Shown here piece by piece: positions 13,531-22,850 of a stretch of 26,309 nt of DNA. The DNA is from Euryarchaeota archaeon UBA561 (lineage in GTDB: Archaea; Thermoplasmatota; Poseidoniia; Poseidoniales; Poseidoniaceae), in the NCBI GenBank assembly GCA_002502295.1, contig DANX01000023.1, forward strand, positions 1 through 26,309, written 5' to 3'. Every line of letters starts with the position of its first letter. The stretch's first letter is position 1. The notes below the pieces were generated by a model that saw nothing but the letters and a program-made list of their open reading frames with translations, made no database searches and was not told the origin of the DNA. A program made the position numbers and the translations under genes.

Positions 13531-16500
13531 TCATTCGGTGTATTCTTGCCATTCCTCTTCACCAGCAAGGCGGAACCACCAGGTTCCATCTTCGTCTTCC
13601 CACCATTCTGTGCCGTCTTCATCAACGTTGGTTTCAATGTCTTCTTCCTCGGGCTCATCTTGTTGTGGTTCCTCGGCAGGAGGTCCGCTCGGACCGGGTG
13701 CTGGTCCGCTTGGACCGGGTGCTGGACCGGTTGGTCCAGGTGCCGGACCGGTGGGCCCTGGTGCTGGACCCGTTGGCCCTGGTGCTGGACCCGTGGGTCC
13801 AGAGGGGCGATTCTCGTCATCGTCGTCGTAATCGTCATCATCGTCCCAATCGTCCAAACGGTTTCCGCGCATGAACATCACGCCTAGACCCAGAAGAACC
13901 ACGGCAACGATGCCGAGCAGCCCCGCACCAATGTAGTACAATGTACCACCGGCCTCAAAGAAGCCAGCAAGGGTGCCAACGACGTTGATTTCTTCGTTGA
14001 CTGAGACCGTTCCAACGCTAACCGTGATGGTTTGCGGTCCGTCGTCAAGGGTCGTAACCGTCCAGAGGTTCGAAGAGGTCATCGAGGCTGTGGCGCGCCC
14101 TGTTGCCTGAACCTGAATGCTTCCAGGCACAGGAATTTCGTTGTCAAAGGCATCAAACGCTCGGATGCTGAGATCAAGACTCTCAAGCTGTTCAAGCGAG
14201 TCGGTGGTGAGGTTTACTTCAAGCCGGGCAACGGTGCTTTGTGCTGCAACGGTGATTTCAGTGGTCGAAACGGCTCCTCCAACGGCATACTGCAGGGTGT
14301 GGACACCCGCAACTTCAGCACCGTAGGTGTATGTTCCCTCAGACGTCGTAATGACGCTAAGTGTTGGAACCAAACCCCCGTCCTCGGTCCACTCGACATC
14401 TTGTGAGAATTGATTGCCGTCGGCATCGGTTCCCGTGACTTGAATTTCAACGAGGTCTCCAGCCGTTGGGTTCGCCAGAGAAACATCGGCATCAACCGTC
14501 ACCGCTTCACCGTGGAGAACGGTGATGGTTATGCTGTCCGAGATGTTGAAACCGTTTTCGCTAATTGAATACGCCTCTATTCGCCATTCACCAACGGCTG
14601 AAGCCTCCCAGCGCATGTTGTCCAAAAGCAACTTTGTGGTGATGTCTGATGTTTCACCGGTCGCCACATGAACCTCGTGCCATGTCAGTCTGTCCGAGGA
14701 GATTGGATTGTTATCGGCATCGAAGAGCTGTGAAGAGAAGTCAATGGCATAATCGGAGGTCAACTCGATGACGGCACCGGTGGAACGGAGCGCATCGTTG
14801 GCCACACCCTCAATGGTGGCGCTGTACAGCACACCGTTCTCTACGGTTATGTTCAGCGCTACGCTCAGTGATGTGTTGGCGTCGGTGTAGGTCGCAATCA
14901 GCATGTAGGGCTCGCTTGAGGCATAATACGGTGTGAACGTCGTGGCGTCTCCGTAAAGCACCTCAAGGAAGTTCGAGGGATCGCTGATGGTTGGATGCTC
15001 CATCGACCAGTTGGTCTCTGGAACCGCCCACTGATTGCCTTTGGCGTCAATGGCGAAAATTTTCGCTTTGAGTGTTTCATCGGCCGTCATTTCAAGGCTC
15101 TGCCATGTCCGATCCTCGTCGTCAACCGTGAGGCGAAGGGACTGAGTGATTCCTCTGTCAACGGCGATGACGACCTGAGTCAGTTCGGTTTCGTATCGGG
15201 CTTCAAGAAGTTTTGAACCCGTTTTGACAGGATCCCATATCGCAGGAGCACCAGGCGTCAATTGTCCATCGGAGGTTTTCGTCCAATTGTCTGCGGGCAA
15301 CACGACCGAGAGACGGTTGCCTCTCACGTCAACGCGTGTGGTGTTGATGTACACGCGGTCGTCGGCCGTAATGGAAGTGGAGGAAGTGTTCAACTCAAGG
15401 TAATCAATGGCACCGTAGCCGACGGTTATTTCCAATTCAGCCATGGCTCCGGAAACCGAGGTCAAATTCAACCACCAAACGCCTACATGGTCCGGGAAAT
15501 ACTCCTGATTCAGTTCTGAATAATTTCCGTTGGTGGTTGTCCATGTCAAGTTGCCTGCGTTGGAGATGTCAAGGTCGTTGCCGTATTGGTCGTAGAGGTC
15601 AATCGTGATGGCACACCAGACACCAGCAGGAACCGTGCCTTCACAGCCACCCAACACAAAGTAGGCCGGGGAGCCGGGAAGAACGGTGATCGCCACATCG
15701 ACGAACTCACCCGAAGGAACATCGTGAGCGACGCGTACACTGTGAGCGCCTGCGGCGTAGGGCTGGAAAACAGAACCAAGCATGCTTCCATTGGTCGGTG
15801 TGAAGAGAATGGGTTCACTGAGTACCATGTTGCCGTGCTGATCAACCATGTGGGCCGTGATTTCCAAGGTCTCATCGGCCGTGATGGTGGCCGTCAGTGG
15901 CGAGACAACGAGTTCGGTCGGTGCGCCCGCTGTGACGGTGATGTTTTGATGACCGCAAACCAGACCGAAACACGACGTGATGGTGACAACACCTGCGGCG
16001 TCTGGTGTAAACAACCCGTTGCCTCCGATGGTACCGGAAGAAGCAGACCATGTCATTGGTGGTGCTTGCACCATCGAAAGGTGATCGTACGCAACGGAAT
16101 TGAAATCCACAGCGGTGTCAGCGTCGGTGGTCTGCGTGCCAGTTGGACTGATGGACACACTGGTGATGTTGGTGGTGTTGAACAACACCTGAGGCCGGTT
16201 TGTGGTCGCCGTGCCGGAATAAAACGATGCGTGAGCGTATCCGGTGTCTGGCGTGGCAATGATGGTCCATGCTTGTTGGTTGGTGATGGTCATGCCGAGC
16301 GTGCTGACGTCGAACCAAATCCAGCCTTGTGTGTCGACGTTGACAACCGTGGTTGAAATCGCATCAGCGTAATCGACACCGGCTTGCATGCCGGGTGCAC
16401 CCCATGTTCCACCTGCGGTCGTGCCGTTCCATGTTGCTGAGGCTTGACCCCAATTCGCATTCGTGATGGGGTGGACGCTGAAGGACACTGAAGTAGCCCC

Positions 16501-19500
16501 TTGAACGGATTCCCACGATTCCACGTAAAGGCCCAAGGAGGCGGAGTGGACGTTCTGGTAGATCGGGAACGGAATTTGGCCGGCGTTCAGTGCCACGTTG
16601 ATTCGGCACTCATCGGTCCAAAGCGTCCCACAATAGGTCCCCGTGCTGATGGTTGTTTCACCAGCGAAATTGGTGTTTGCATATTCACTGTACAGGGCAG
16701 TGTCTTGGACATTGGTGTGGCCAAAGGCCGCAACCTCGTTTCCTGTTTGGAATTCGTAAGTAAACGTGTAGTCGTTGTTGTATTGTTGATTTGGGTCACC
16801 GATGGCGAAACTCCATCGCGATGAGGCGGGCCCTGGAATGGACTGGTTCACGCCTTGGACCCACCACGAGAAGAGCTGCCCCTCGGTCAGGTTGCTCGCA
16901 AATCGGAAGGTGGTGTTGGTGATTTCGGAATCTTCCCACGAGCGATACTTGTAAACGCCGGTTTCGTTGGCAATGGTCACGATGTATCCGTTTGCTCCGC
17001 TAACAGGTGTCCATGTAAGAGCCGGTTGGGTTGAAGCGGTGAGTAAACCGTTGGTTTCCCCGTAAAGGACCTCGCCATCGGCAGGACTGTTGAGGGAGGG
17101 CTGAGCCGGCGGAACGATGCCATTCACGTTGTCGACGTAGTCCAGCACCACATGCGGCCGATAGGTGGGGTCAGAATATTCCGAAGAGTAGAAACTGTGA
17201 GACGAACCAGTAGCACCAACCATGGCGAGCATGAAGGTCATCGTTGTGTTCCCGTTAGCAATGTTGGATTGGGCGAGGCTGGTCAAGTCCCATTCTACCC
17301 AACCAAACGGATTGTTCAAGGTCAAGGTGGACCGAGTGATCTCGCTGGTCGAACACGAGGGTGCCGTTGCCCACACCACGCTGGATTCAGTAAATCCGCT
17401 GCAGGGGAAAGCCGCAATCGTGGTTGAGGAAGTCCCGGACACACCGGGCTGATACAAGCGGAGGATCATTTGGGTCGGTGTCATTGCTGAAGGCCAGGGA
17501 ATGTTCGCCAAATCAAATTCCATAAGGAGGCGACTTTGACCGGTGCCGAGGCTGTTCACGCCAAGCACCATTGTGTTTGAACCTCCACGATTCACGGTGG
17601 AGTTGGAATCAATTTCAACATCAAGAACAGTTGGCAGCAATCCCGTGCTTTCAAAAATGGAGCCGCGGGAGAGGTTCACTGTGTTGTTTCCGTTTCCATC
17701 ATCGCTACCCTGGTCAAGTGGGATGCGGAGTTTATTCGTTGACGACCACTCTCCGATTCGGTCGCCTTGGTCGGCACGAATTCGCCAGTATTGCCACAGA
17801 TCGCCCTTCAAGAGTTCAGAATCCGTGTAGGTGTTGTTGGCCATGTCAAGGGTATCGTTGCCGTACAGACCTGCCATGATTTCACCGGAGGTCCAACACA
17901 CGGTGTCTTCGCTCAAGAACCAGGGGTCATCGCTTCCACATGCCGCAATTTGCGTGTGGTTGGAATAGGTGAGATTCCACGTGTAGTTTGTGCTGTTCAT
18001 TCCGGAGGGGCGTGCCTTGGTCATGTCCCATAGGGTTGTACCATCGGCCGGGAGCAAGCCAGTTGGTTGGCCTGGGGTCCATGCATCCACAATCCTGTAG
18101 GTCAAATTCAGGCGAGGGCGGAGTTCAACGGAGGTGGTATCGCTCGATGCAAATGAGACACGTCCTGCCACACCGTTGTTCCATTCCACAGGGAACAGAA
18201 CGACATCGAGCTCAGCTGAATTTCGAGCGAGGGCGTGTTGGACAAGTCCCGTCACGTTGAACGCAACCGTTCCGGAGCCGTTGACCCACTGAGCAGGGTT
18301 GAACGGCACGTCGAAATCGTCTCCAGAGAAACCACCGCTCGTCGCCCACGTTGAGGTGTTTCCTGCTGGGTAAGCGAACACCGAGGATTCACTCCACGCA
18401 GAGGTTGTTTCTCCAACAGCAATGAGCGTGGATTGGTAGGTATTGTAGGCGCTGAGTTCCAGACTTGCGTTGATAACCTCGTATGTCCCGGGAAGAGGGA
18501 GGCCACTGAAATCCATGTTCAGTAAACTCATTGAACGGAGGTTCGGATTGGTGGTTGAGATTGAACTTCGACCCACGAACAAGGCAGATGATGAGCCACG
18601 GTTCGTGTAGATGTTACCGGTGTCAAGGTAGGTGTCGTCCATCGCATTCGGATAGCTGAGCGACGGCACGATGGCGCCTTCTTGAATCGAAAGGTTCGCA
18701 TGTGTGCTGTTGATTTCTTCTCCGACGTCGTTGGGAAGGTAGAACACCGTCGATGCGCTTCGTGGTCCGAGCATGCCGTTGTTCATCGGTTGCACCATCC
18801 AGCGGATTTCTTGGGCGAAATCCAACTCTTGTGGAGGCGTAAACGTGCGATTAACGACGTCAAAGTCGTTGGTGGCCACACGGGAATCATAGGTGTACAA
18901 TCCTGCCATGTCATCGTTGGCGTCAGCCTGCATAAACAATCGCCATCCGGTGACGGCCGTGGAGCCGCTGTAGGTCCAACTGAAGGTTGGCAAACGGTCG
19001 GCGATGAGGGCATGGGATGAGGTGTCCCAGACGATGGCAGCGTTGCTGGGTCCTGAGTTCACACCGCCCACGGTAGGTGTCGCAACGGTTCCGTCCTCCC
19101 AAACCAACGTCAAGTACGGGCGCTCACTTGCGCTTCCTTCGGTTGAGGTGAAGGTAATTTCGTCCGTGGTTTGGCTTGAGGTATAGACCATCAACGATAC
19201 GTGATTGTGACCACCAGCCAGGGCGGCTTGAACCGCTTCCGTGACGTCAAAGTCCATCCAGTCATCAGCGACGCTGTCCACCAAGTCCACGAAACCACCC
19301 ACGTCCGTGCCGATTCCACGGCCGCCGGGCTGATTCCAGGCGTTGGTACCGTCGTATGTAGTGCCGTTAGCGGATGTGGTCCACGGTTGAAGGACGGGTC
19401 GAATGGCGACGGGTTCGCCTTCAATGGAACCGTACTCAGAGAATAAACTGAGTTCGGCGCCGGTGACGCGAGCCGCTGATGGTTGTGGAACTTCACTCAG

Positions 19501-22500
19501 CGGTATGCGGAGAAGCGCCGCCGCTTGGTATCCAGATGACAATTCACCAACGCTGAGGGAAGTTGAATTCTCGTAAGTGTTGTCAGAACCTGAACCGTTC
19601 TCTATGACGTAGGTGTCAACCAAGTGCGGCGTGTTGAGGTGAGGAAGGGCACCATGATGGCGCAATTCTACCGAGGCCTTCGTTGCGTTGTAGACCACCG
19701 TGTTCAAATCGGGGAGTTGGAAGTGGTAGGCGGACGACCAGTTGCCAATCTGATTGGTTGCTGAGACTGCACGAACACGCCAGTACCATGTGTTCCCCTC
19801 GTCCAAGTCGGATTGGAGTGTGAAGGAGGTGTTCGCAATGTCAAAGCCAGCATCGTTCCACGAAGTGTAGGTCTGGCTGTCCACAGAAGAGAAATCGTTC
19901 TGCGTGTCGAGTTGGATAATGTAGCCTGTAAGCGCCATGGTTCCCGCAAAAGTCCATTCAAGTTCGGGTTGGGAAATGGGCGTCAAGTCAACGCCGGTAC
20001 CGATGGACCAAGAACCATTCAGAGGCAGGGCAGGGGAAGGATCGGACGGCAGAGCATCCGAGCCTGGGACGTAGACAAAGGAAAGTTCTGGCCGATTGGC
20101 CATGGAATCCTCAGCCGTACTGAAGTAGGCGGTTCGAGCACCTCCCGACCCGGCCCCGAGCATACCGACGATGAAATCGACACGTCGATCTTCTCGCATA
20201 GCGTTTTGAACAGCAAGGGTGACGTTCCATTCAACATCGTCACCTTCTGAATACGAAGAACCAACGCTGATACTGGACAGGAGCGAACCGCGTTCTGTTC
20301 CTTTGGCGCCTGCAGTGGCCCACGAATTCGAGCCGTCGTAGCTTGCCCAAGTGGCATCCTCTGCATTCCAATCGTTCTGATTGCTTTCCCAAACGCCGAT
20401 GGTTGGGGAGCCGAACGTGGTCGAAGTGAGCGACATTGACAGGTGAGCAGACTCGACAGCGTAGCCGGCAGGGAGGAGGTTGGAGACCAAATTGCATCCG
20501 ACCAGACCCGTAATCTCACCACCAGATGGGCTGTAGTCAACCGTCATCTCTGAATCGCCGTCATAATTATCATTCGTTGCAGAACTGTCGATGTACGTGT
20601 CCATGCATTCAGGATACTGGTTGTCCTGTGAGCCATTTCCGTGCTTCAGCCTGAATTCGTAGCGGTCTCCGCCCAACCATATGCTCTCAAGAGAGGAGAC
20701 CAAGAAACTGGAACTTTCCCATGCCCCATAATGACCATCGCTGTCCACGGTCGCCATCCGCCAGAAGTACATGTTTCCAACTTCCAGCGTTCGGTCGCCG
20801 GTCATGTCAAGGGTCCCATCGGATGGGGAGAAATCATTGTCGACACGGGTATCGACGAGCAACTCGCGCAGACGGAAGTCTTCGTCCGTCGCCAACTCAA
20901 AGAGAATGTCGTCCCCAGTGGAAGGTTGGGACCAATTGAGCGTTGGTTGGGTATTACCGGAAAGGTTGTCTCCGGTTAGGTTCCAAACGGCCAAGCCATC
21001 CGCAGGTTCCGTAAGACTGACCGAAGCTGGTGGAGACCCGCTTCCCCATTCATAGGTGATGGTAAACGAAGGGGCATTGCTTGGAACGGCGGCCTCAGAC
21101 GAATGGAACAATATTCCTTCGTTGTTCGTGTAATCTTCGTACTTTCCGCGCACAGCGACCATCAGGTCCAACGGATTTTCATCGCCTCCGTCAAGGTAGT
21201 TTTGAACAGCGTGGTCGAGGGCGAACGAGAAACTGTTGCTGGTTTGATTTCCATCCCACACGTCCACAGCAGCTGTTCCATTTGAACGGCCACCATCGTA
21301 CCACTGGACGCCGTTGGACGCCATGCGGTTCCAGGTAATTTCATCCTCAACCCACAGTCCAGATTCTTCCATTCCATGGATCGAAACCACAGGATCGCCA
21401 GAGTAGGAATGGCGGGTCAGTTTCAATTCTGCGTTCACGATGGTGAGGTTGTCATGAAGACCCAGTTGATTCAAGGACGTTCGAATGTGAATCAACCGTT
21501 CCTTGTTTGATGTCATGCTCGCCCAAAGGGCTTCCTCTTCTCCGTGAGTGTAGGTCTTGCGAGTCTCGTTCACAGTGGCGTCTTGGATGAACTCCTGCTC
21601 AAGGCCTGTGTCGGTGGGAGAAAGGGTCATCGTAGCGGTGCCGTCGCCGTTGTCCACCACGTCAAGGGTAGGCAAGAGGAAACTGGTGCTGTCCCATTGG
21701 CCCCACTGGTCGTTTGTGTCCACTGAACGGACACGCATGTGCATGGTGGTTCCATTCGTTAGGCTAAGGGAGGTAGGGAGGTTGAAAGCGCCGGAAGTAC
21801 CGGTTGAGGAGAAAGTTGACCAAAGGGTCGAAAAGTGCCAATCATCGTCGGTTTCAGAGCGCCATTCTGCGTCGTTGCTCAGTTGAATTTCGACATCGGT
21901 GCCGTTGTTTTGAGCGTAGGAAAGAGCGGGCGTTGTAACCGGTTGAAGCAAAAAAGAGGCTTCCATCCACGGTGCGCCATCGGCAACAGGCAGATCAGTG
22001 ACGACCACGGAGCCAGAGGTTGCCGCCGTGTTGCTGGTGGTGTCCAAGGTCAGTTCGGGGCGATCAGCCGTGGCCAACGCTTCAGACATGCCACACTCGT
22101 AGTCTGCTCCAAACGAGGCGATGACGATGGACACATACGGTGCGTTTGAGCGAGACGCTTGTTGGGCGATGGAGGTAACGTTCAGCGTAAGCGTCCCGTT
22201 TCCTGTGAGCGTGACGGGTGGCTCCCAAGCACCGCGGTCAGTGGCATCCTCTGCACCGGCCTCGGTCCACAACAGGTTTGAAGCGTAGGCAGCCCAGGAG
22301 GCATGGGAACCGTTCCACATGCGGTCCATGGAAGCGGCATATGCTTTGAGTTCGGCCGGGCCAAGGGTCTCGGTTGTGCACTCCAAATCGATGCTCGCCT
22401 CATGGACGATGTCGCTTGAGGTGTAATTCATTGGGAATCGGAGCAAAATGCGGGATTCCTGACCGACTTCGTCGGACAACTGACCCGTAGTGGACGTGTT

Positions 22501-22710
22501 GTAGGTGGATGTTGGCGAAGAAGCCGTGATGTAGGTGTCTGCGTGGACACTGTGGTAGGAAACGGCTCGCTGCACGGTGTTCTCCTCCTCAAGTTCCGAC
22601 CATCCTTCCATCGTTTGTGGAAGCGACAGGTCCGCGAAGATGAACATCAATACAAGCAAAAGCGCCGTGGCTCGGGGACGAAGGATTCGTACGCTACGCA
22701 TGGGACTCAT
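13531..22710 (-). CDS. Giant modular surface protein (DNRLRE / Fn3-like / Ig-like) with C-terminal anchor
   Basis: 3059 residues. The N-terminus has a signal peptide (about 5-32, ATALLLVLMFIFADLSL). About seven DNRLRE-like modules follow, marked by phrases such as ADTYITA, MDTYIDSS, VDTYVIEN, MDDTYLDT and VQDTALYS near residues 54, 387, 703, 1030, 1355, 1690 and 2003. The modules alternate with Fn3-like domains carrying 'W.W...' strands such as NMYFWRMATVDSDGHYGAW. Ig-like repeats with 'AD...' and 'D..GN' turns fill about 2185-2915. A transmembrane helix (about 2922-2946) leads to DDWDDDDDYDDDDEN, a GPTGPAP tandem repeat and a Trp-rich tail (GTEWWEDEDGTWW...EEEWQEYTE). Abundant N-x-S/T sites are present. 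TATAAT upstream fits a leaderless start at the in-frame ATG 22701; ATG 22710 is the other candidate. It is first of a two-gene surface operon. Role: adhesion, S-layer-like or degradative scaffold; no catalytic domain is recognised. Confidence 0.88.
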   Translation of the reverse strand: MSPMRSVRILRPRATALLLVLMFIFADLSLPQTMEGWSELEEENTVQRAVSYHSVHADTYITASSPTSTYNTSTTGQLSDEVGQESRILLRFPMNYTSSDIVHEASIDLECTTETLGPAELKAYAASMDRMWNGSHASWAAYASNLLWTEAGAEDATDRGAWEPPVTLTGNGTLTLNVTSIAQQASRSNAPYVSIVIASFGADYECGMSEALATADRPELTLDTTSNTAATSGSVVVTDLPVADGAPWMEASFLLQPVTTPALSYAQNNGTDVEIQLSNDAEWRSETDDDWHFSTLWSTFSSTGTSGAFNLPTSLSLTNGTTMHMRVRSVDTNDQWGQWDSTSFLLPTLDVVDNGDGTATMTLSPTDTGLEQEFIQDATVNETRKTYTHGEEEALWASMTSNKERLIHIRTSLNQLGLHDNLTIVNAELKLTRHSYSGDPVVSIHGMEESGLWVEDEITWNRMASNGVQWYDGGRSNGTAAVDVWDGNQTSNSFSFALDHAVQNYLDGGDENPLDLMVAVRGKYEDYTNNEGILFHSSEAAVPSNAPSFTITYEWGSGSPPASVSLTEPADGLAVWNLTGDNLSGNTQPTLNWSQPSTGDDILFELATDEDFRLRELLVDTRVDNDFSPSDGTLDMTGDRTLEVGNMYFWRMATVDSDGHYGAWESSSFLVSSLESIWLGGDRYEFRLKHGNGSQDNQYPECMDTYIDSSATNDNYDGDSEMTVDYSPSGGEITGLVGCNLVSNLLPAGYAVESAHLSMSLTSTTFGSPTIGVWESNQNDWNAEDATWASYDGSNSWATAGAKGTERGSLLSSISVGSSYSEGDDVEWNVTLAVQNAMREDRRVDFIVGMLGAGSGGARTAYFSTAEDSMANRPELSFVYVPGSDALPSDPSPALPLNGSWSIGTGVDLTPISQPELEWTFAGTMALTGYIIQLDTQNDFSSVDSQTYTSWNDAGFDIANTSFTLQSDLDEGNTWYWRVRAVSATNQIGNWSSAYHFQLPDLNTVVYNATKASVELRHHGALPHLNTPHLVDTYVIENGSGSDNTYENSTSLSVGELSSGYQAAALLRIPLSEVPQPSAARVTGAELSLFSEYGSIEGEPVAIRPVLQPWTTSANGTTYDGTNAWNQPGGRGIGTDVGGFVDLVDSVADDWMDFDVTEAVQAALAGGHNHVSLMVYTSSQTTDEITFTSTEGSASERPYLTLVWEDGTVATPTVGGVNSGPSNAAIVWDTSSHALIADRLPTFSWTYSGSTAVTGWRLFMQADANDDMAGLYTYDSRVATNDFDVVNRTFTPPQELDFAQEIRWMVQPMNNGMLGPRSASTVFYLPNDVGEEINSTHANLSIQEGAIVPSLSYPNAMDDTYLDTGNIYTNRGSSSALFVGRSSISTTNPNLRSMSLLNMDFSGLPLPGTYEVINASLELSAYNTYQSTLIAVGETTSAWSESSVFAYPAGNTSTWATSGGFSGDDFDVPFNPAQWVNGSGTVAFNVTGLVQHALARNSAELDVVLFPVEWNNGVAGRVSFASSDTTSVELRPRLNLTYRIVDAWTPGQPTGLLPADGTTLWDMTKARPSGMNSTNYTWNLTYSNHTQIAACGSDDPWFLSEDTVCWTSGEIMAGLYGNDTLDMANNTYTDSELLKGDLWQYWRIRADQGDRIGEWSSTNKLRIPLDQGSDDGNGNNTVNLSRGSIFESTGLLPTVLDVEIDSNSTVNRGGSNTMVLGVNSLGTGQSRLLMEFDLANIPWPSAMTPTQMILRLYQPGVSGTSSTTIAAFPCSGFTESSVVWATAPSCSTSEITRSTLTLNNPFGWVEWDLTSLAQSNIANGNTTMTFMLAMVGATGSSHSFYSSEYSDPTYRPHVVLDYVDNVNGIVPPAQPSLNSPADGEVLYGETNGLLTASTQPALTWTPVSGANGYIVTIANETGVYKYRSWEDSEITNTTFRFASNLTEGQLFSWWVQGVNQSIPGPASSRWSFAIGDPNQQYNNDYTFTYEFQTGNEVAAFGHTNVQDTALYSEYANTNFAGETTISTGTYCGTLWTDECRINVALNAGQIPFPIYQNVHSASLGLYVESWESVQGATSVSFSVHPITNANWGQASATWNGTTAGGTWGAPGMQAGVDYADAISTTVVNVDTQGWIWFDVSTLGMTITNQQAWTIIATPDTGYAHASFYSGTATTNRPQVLFNTTNITSVSISPTGTQTTDADTAVDFNSVAYDHLSMVQAPPMTWSASSGTIGGNGLFTPDAAGVVTITSCFGLVCGHQNITVTAGAPTELVVSPLTATITADETLEITAHMVDQHGNMVLSEPILFTPTNGSMLGSVFQPYAAGAHSVRVAHDVPSGEFVDVAITVLPGSPAYFVLGGCEGTVPAGVWCAITIDLYDQYGNDLDISNAGNLTWTTTNGNYSELNQEYFPDHVGVWWLNLTSVSGAMAELEITVGYGAIDYLELNTSSTSITADDRVYINTTRVDVRGNRLSVVLPADNWTKTSDGQLTPGAPAIWDPVKTGSKLLEARYETELTQVVIAVDRGITQSLRLTVDDEDRTWQSLEMTADETLKAKIFAIDAKGNQWAVPETNWSMEHPTISDPSNFLEVLYGDATTFTPYYASSEPYMLIATYTDANTSLSVALNITVENGVLYSATIEGVANDALRSTGAVIELTSDYAIDFSSQLFDADNNPISSDRLTWHEVHVATGETSDITTKLLLDNMRWEASAVGEWRIEAYSISENGFNISDSITITVLHGEAVTVDADVSLANPTAGDLVEIQVTGTDADGNQFSQDVEWTEDGGLVPTLSVITTSEGTYTYGAEVAGVHTLQYAVGGAVSTTEITVAAQSTVARLEVNLTTDSLEQLESLDLSIRAFDAFDNEIPVPGSIQVQATGRATASMTSSNLWTVTTLDDGPQTITVSVGTVSVNEEINVVGTLAGFFEAGGTLYYIGAGLLGIVAVVLLGLGVMFMRGNRLDDWDDDDDYDDDDENRPSGPTGPAPGPTGPAPGPTGPAPGPTGPAPGPSGPAPGPSGPPAEEPQQDEPEEEDIETNVDEDGTEWWEDEDGTWWFRLAGEEEWQEYTE
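13684..13803 (-). repeat. In-frame 21-nt tandem repeat encoding GPTGPAP units
   Basis: About five to six 21-base units, read on the minus strand, encode GPTGPAP and then GPSGPAP. The units differ mainly at third positions. The repeat sits between the Asp-rich juxtamembrane stretch and the Trp-rich tail of the giant surface protein, where it would form a stiff, extended cytoplasmic linker. There is no spacer/repeat alternation, so it is not a CRISPR. Confidence 0.85.
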
Positions 22711-22727
22711 CCCTTACACCACTCCCC

Positions 22728-22733
22728 ATTATA
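22728..22733 (-). promoter_or_regulatory. TATA box of the giant surface-protein operon
   Basis: TATAAT on the minus strand, centred about 29 nt upstream of the in-frame ATG 22701 and 20 nt upstream of ATG 22710. Archaeal spacing of about 27 nt from TATA to transcription start favours 22701 as a leaderless start. Confidence 0.5.
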
Positions 22734-22773
22734 GGGACTTTTCCCTTTGGTGGCTTGAACCGCTCAGTTTGAG

Positions 22774-22790
22774 AGGTCCAAAGAGGACCT
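22774..22790. promoter_or_regulatory. Perfect inverted repeat between the divergent surface-protein and rfcS genes
   Basis: AGGTCC (22774-22779) and GGACCT (22785-22790) flank a 5-base AAAGA loop, followed on the plus strand by TATTTTCC. It could be an operator for the divergent promoters. The hairpin plus T-rich run also resembles a terminator, but no plus-strand gene ends nearby, so an operator is the more sensible reading. Confidence 0.3.
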
Positions 22791-22850
22791 TATTTTCCGT
22801 TGGAAAACCATGCGAATGTTGAAGGAGGCTCGTCAACGGAGAGTGAGAGC

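Noticed and set aside
13684..13803. CRISPR array
   Set aside because: Units are contiguous 21-nt coding repeats with no spacers and lie inside a long open frame; no cas genes are nearby.
13186..13887. Plus-strand frame of 233 codons with a Gly/Trp/Arg-rich repeat
   Set aside because: It is antisense to the junction of the two surface-protein genes; its repeat is the reverse complement of the GPTGPAP repeat.
22774..22797. Intrinsic-type terminator (hairpin plus T-rich run)
   Set aside because: No plus-strand gene ends before it, since the upstream 12 kb is transcribed from the minus strand; it is kept only as a possible operator.
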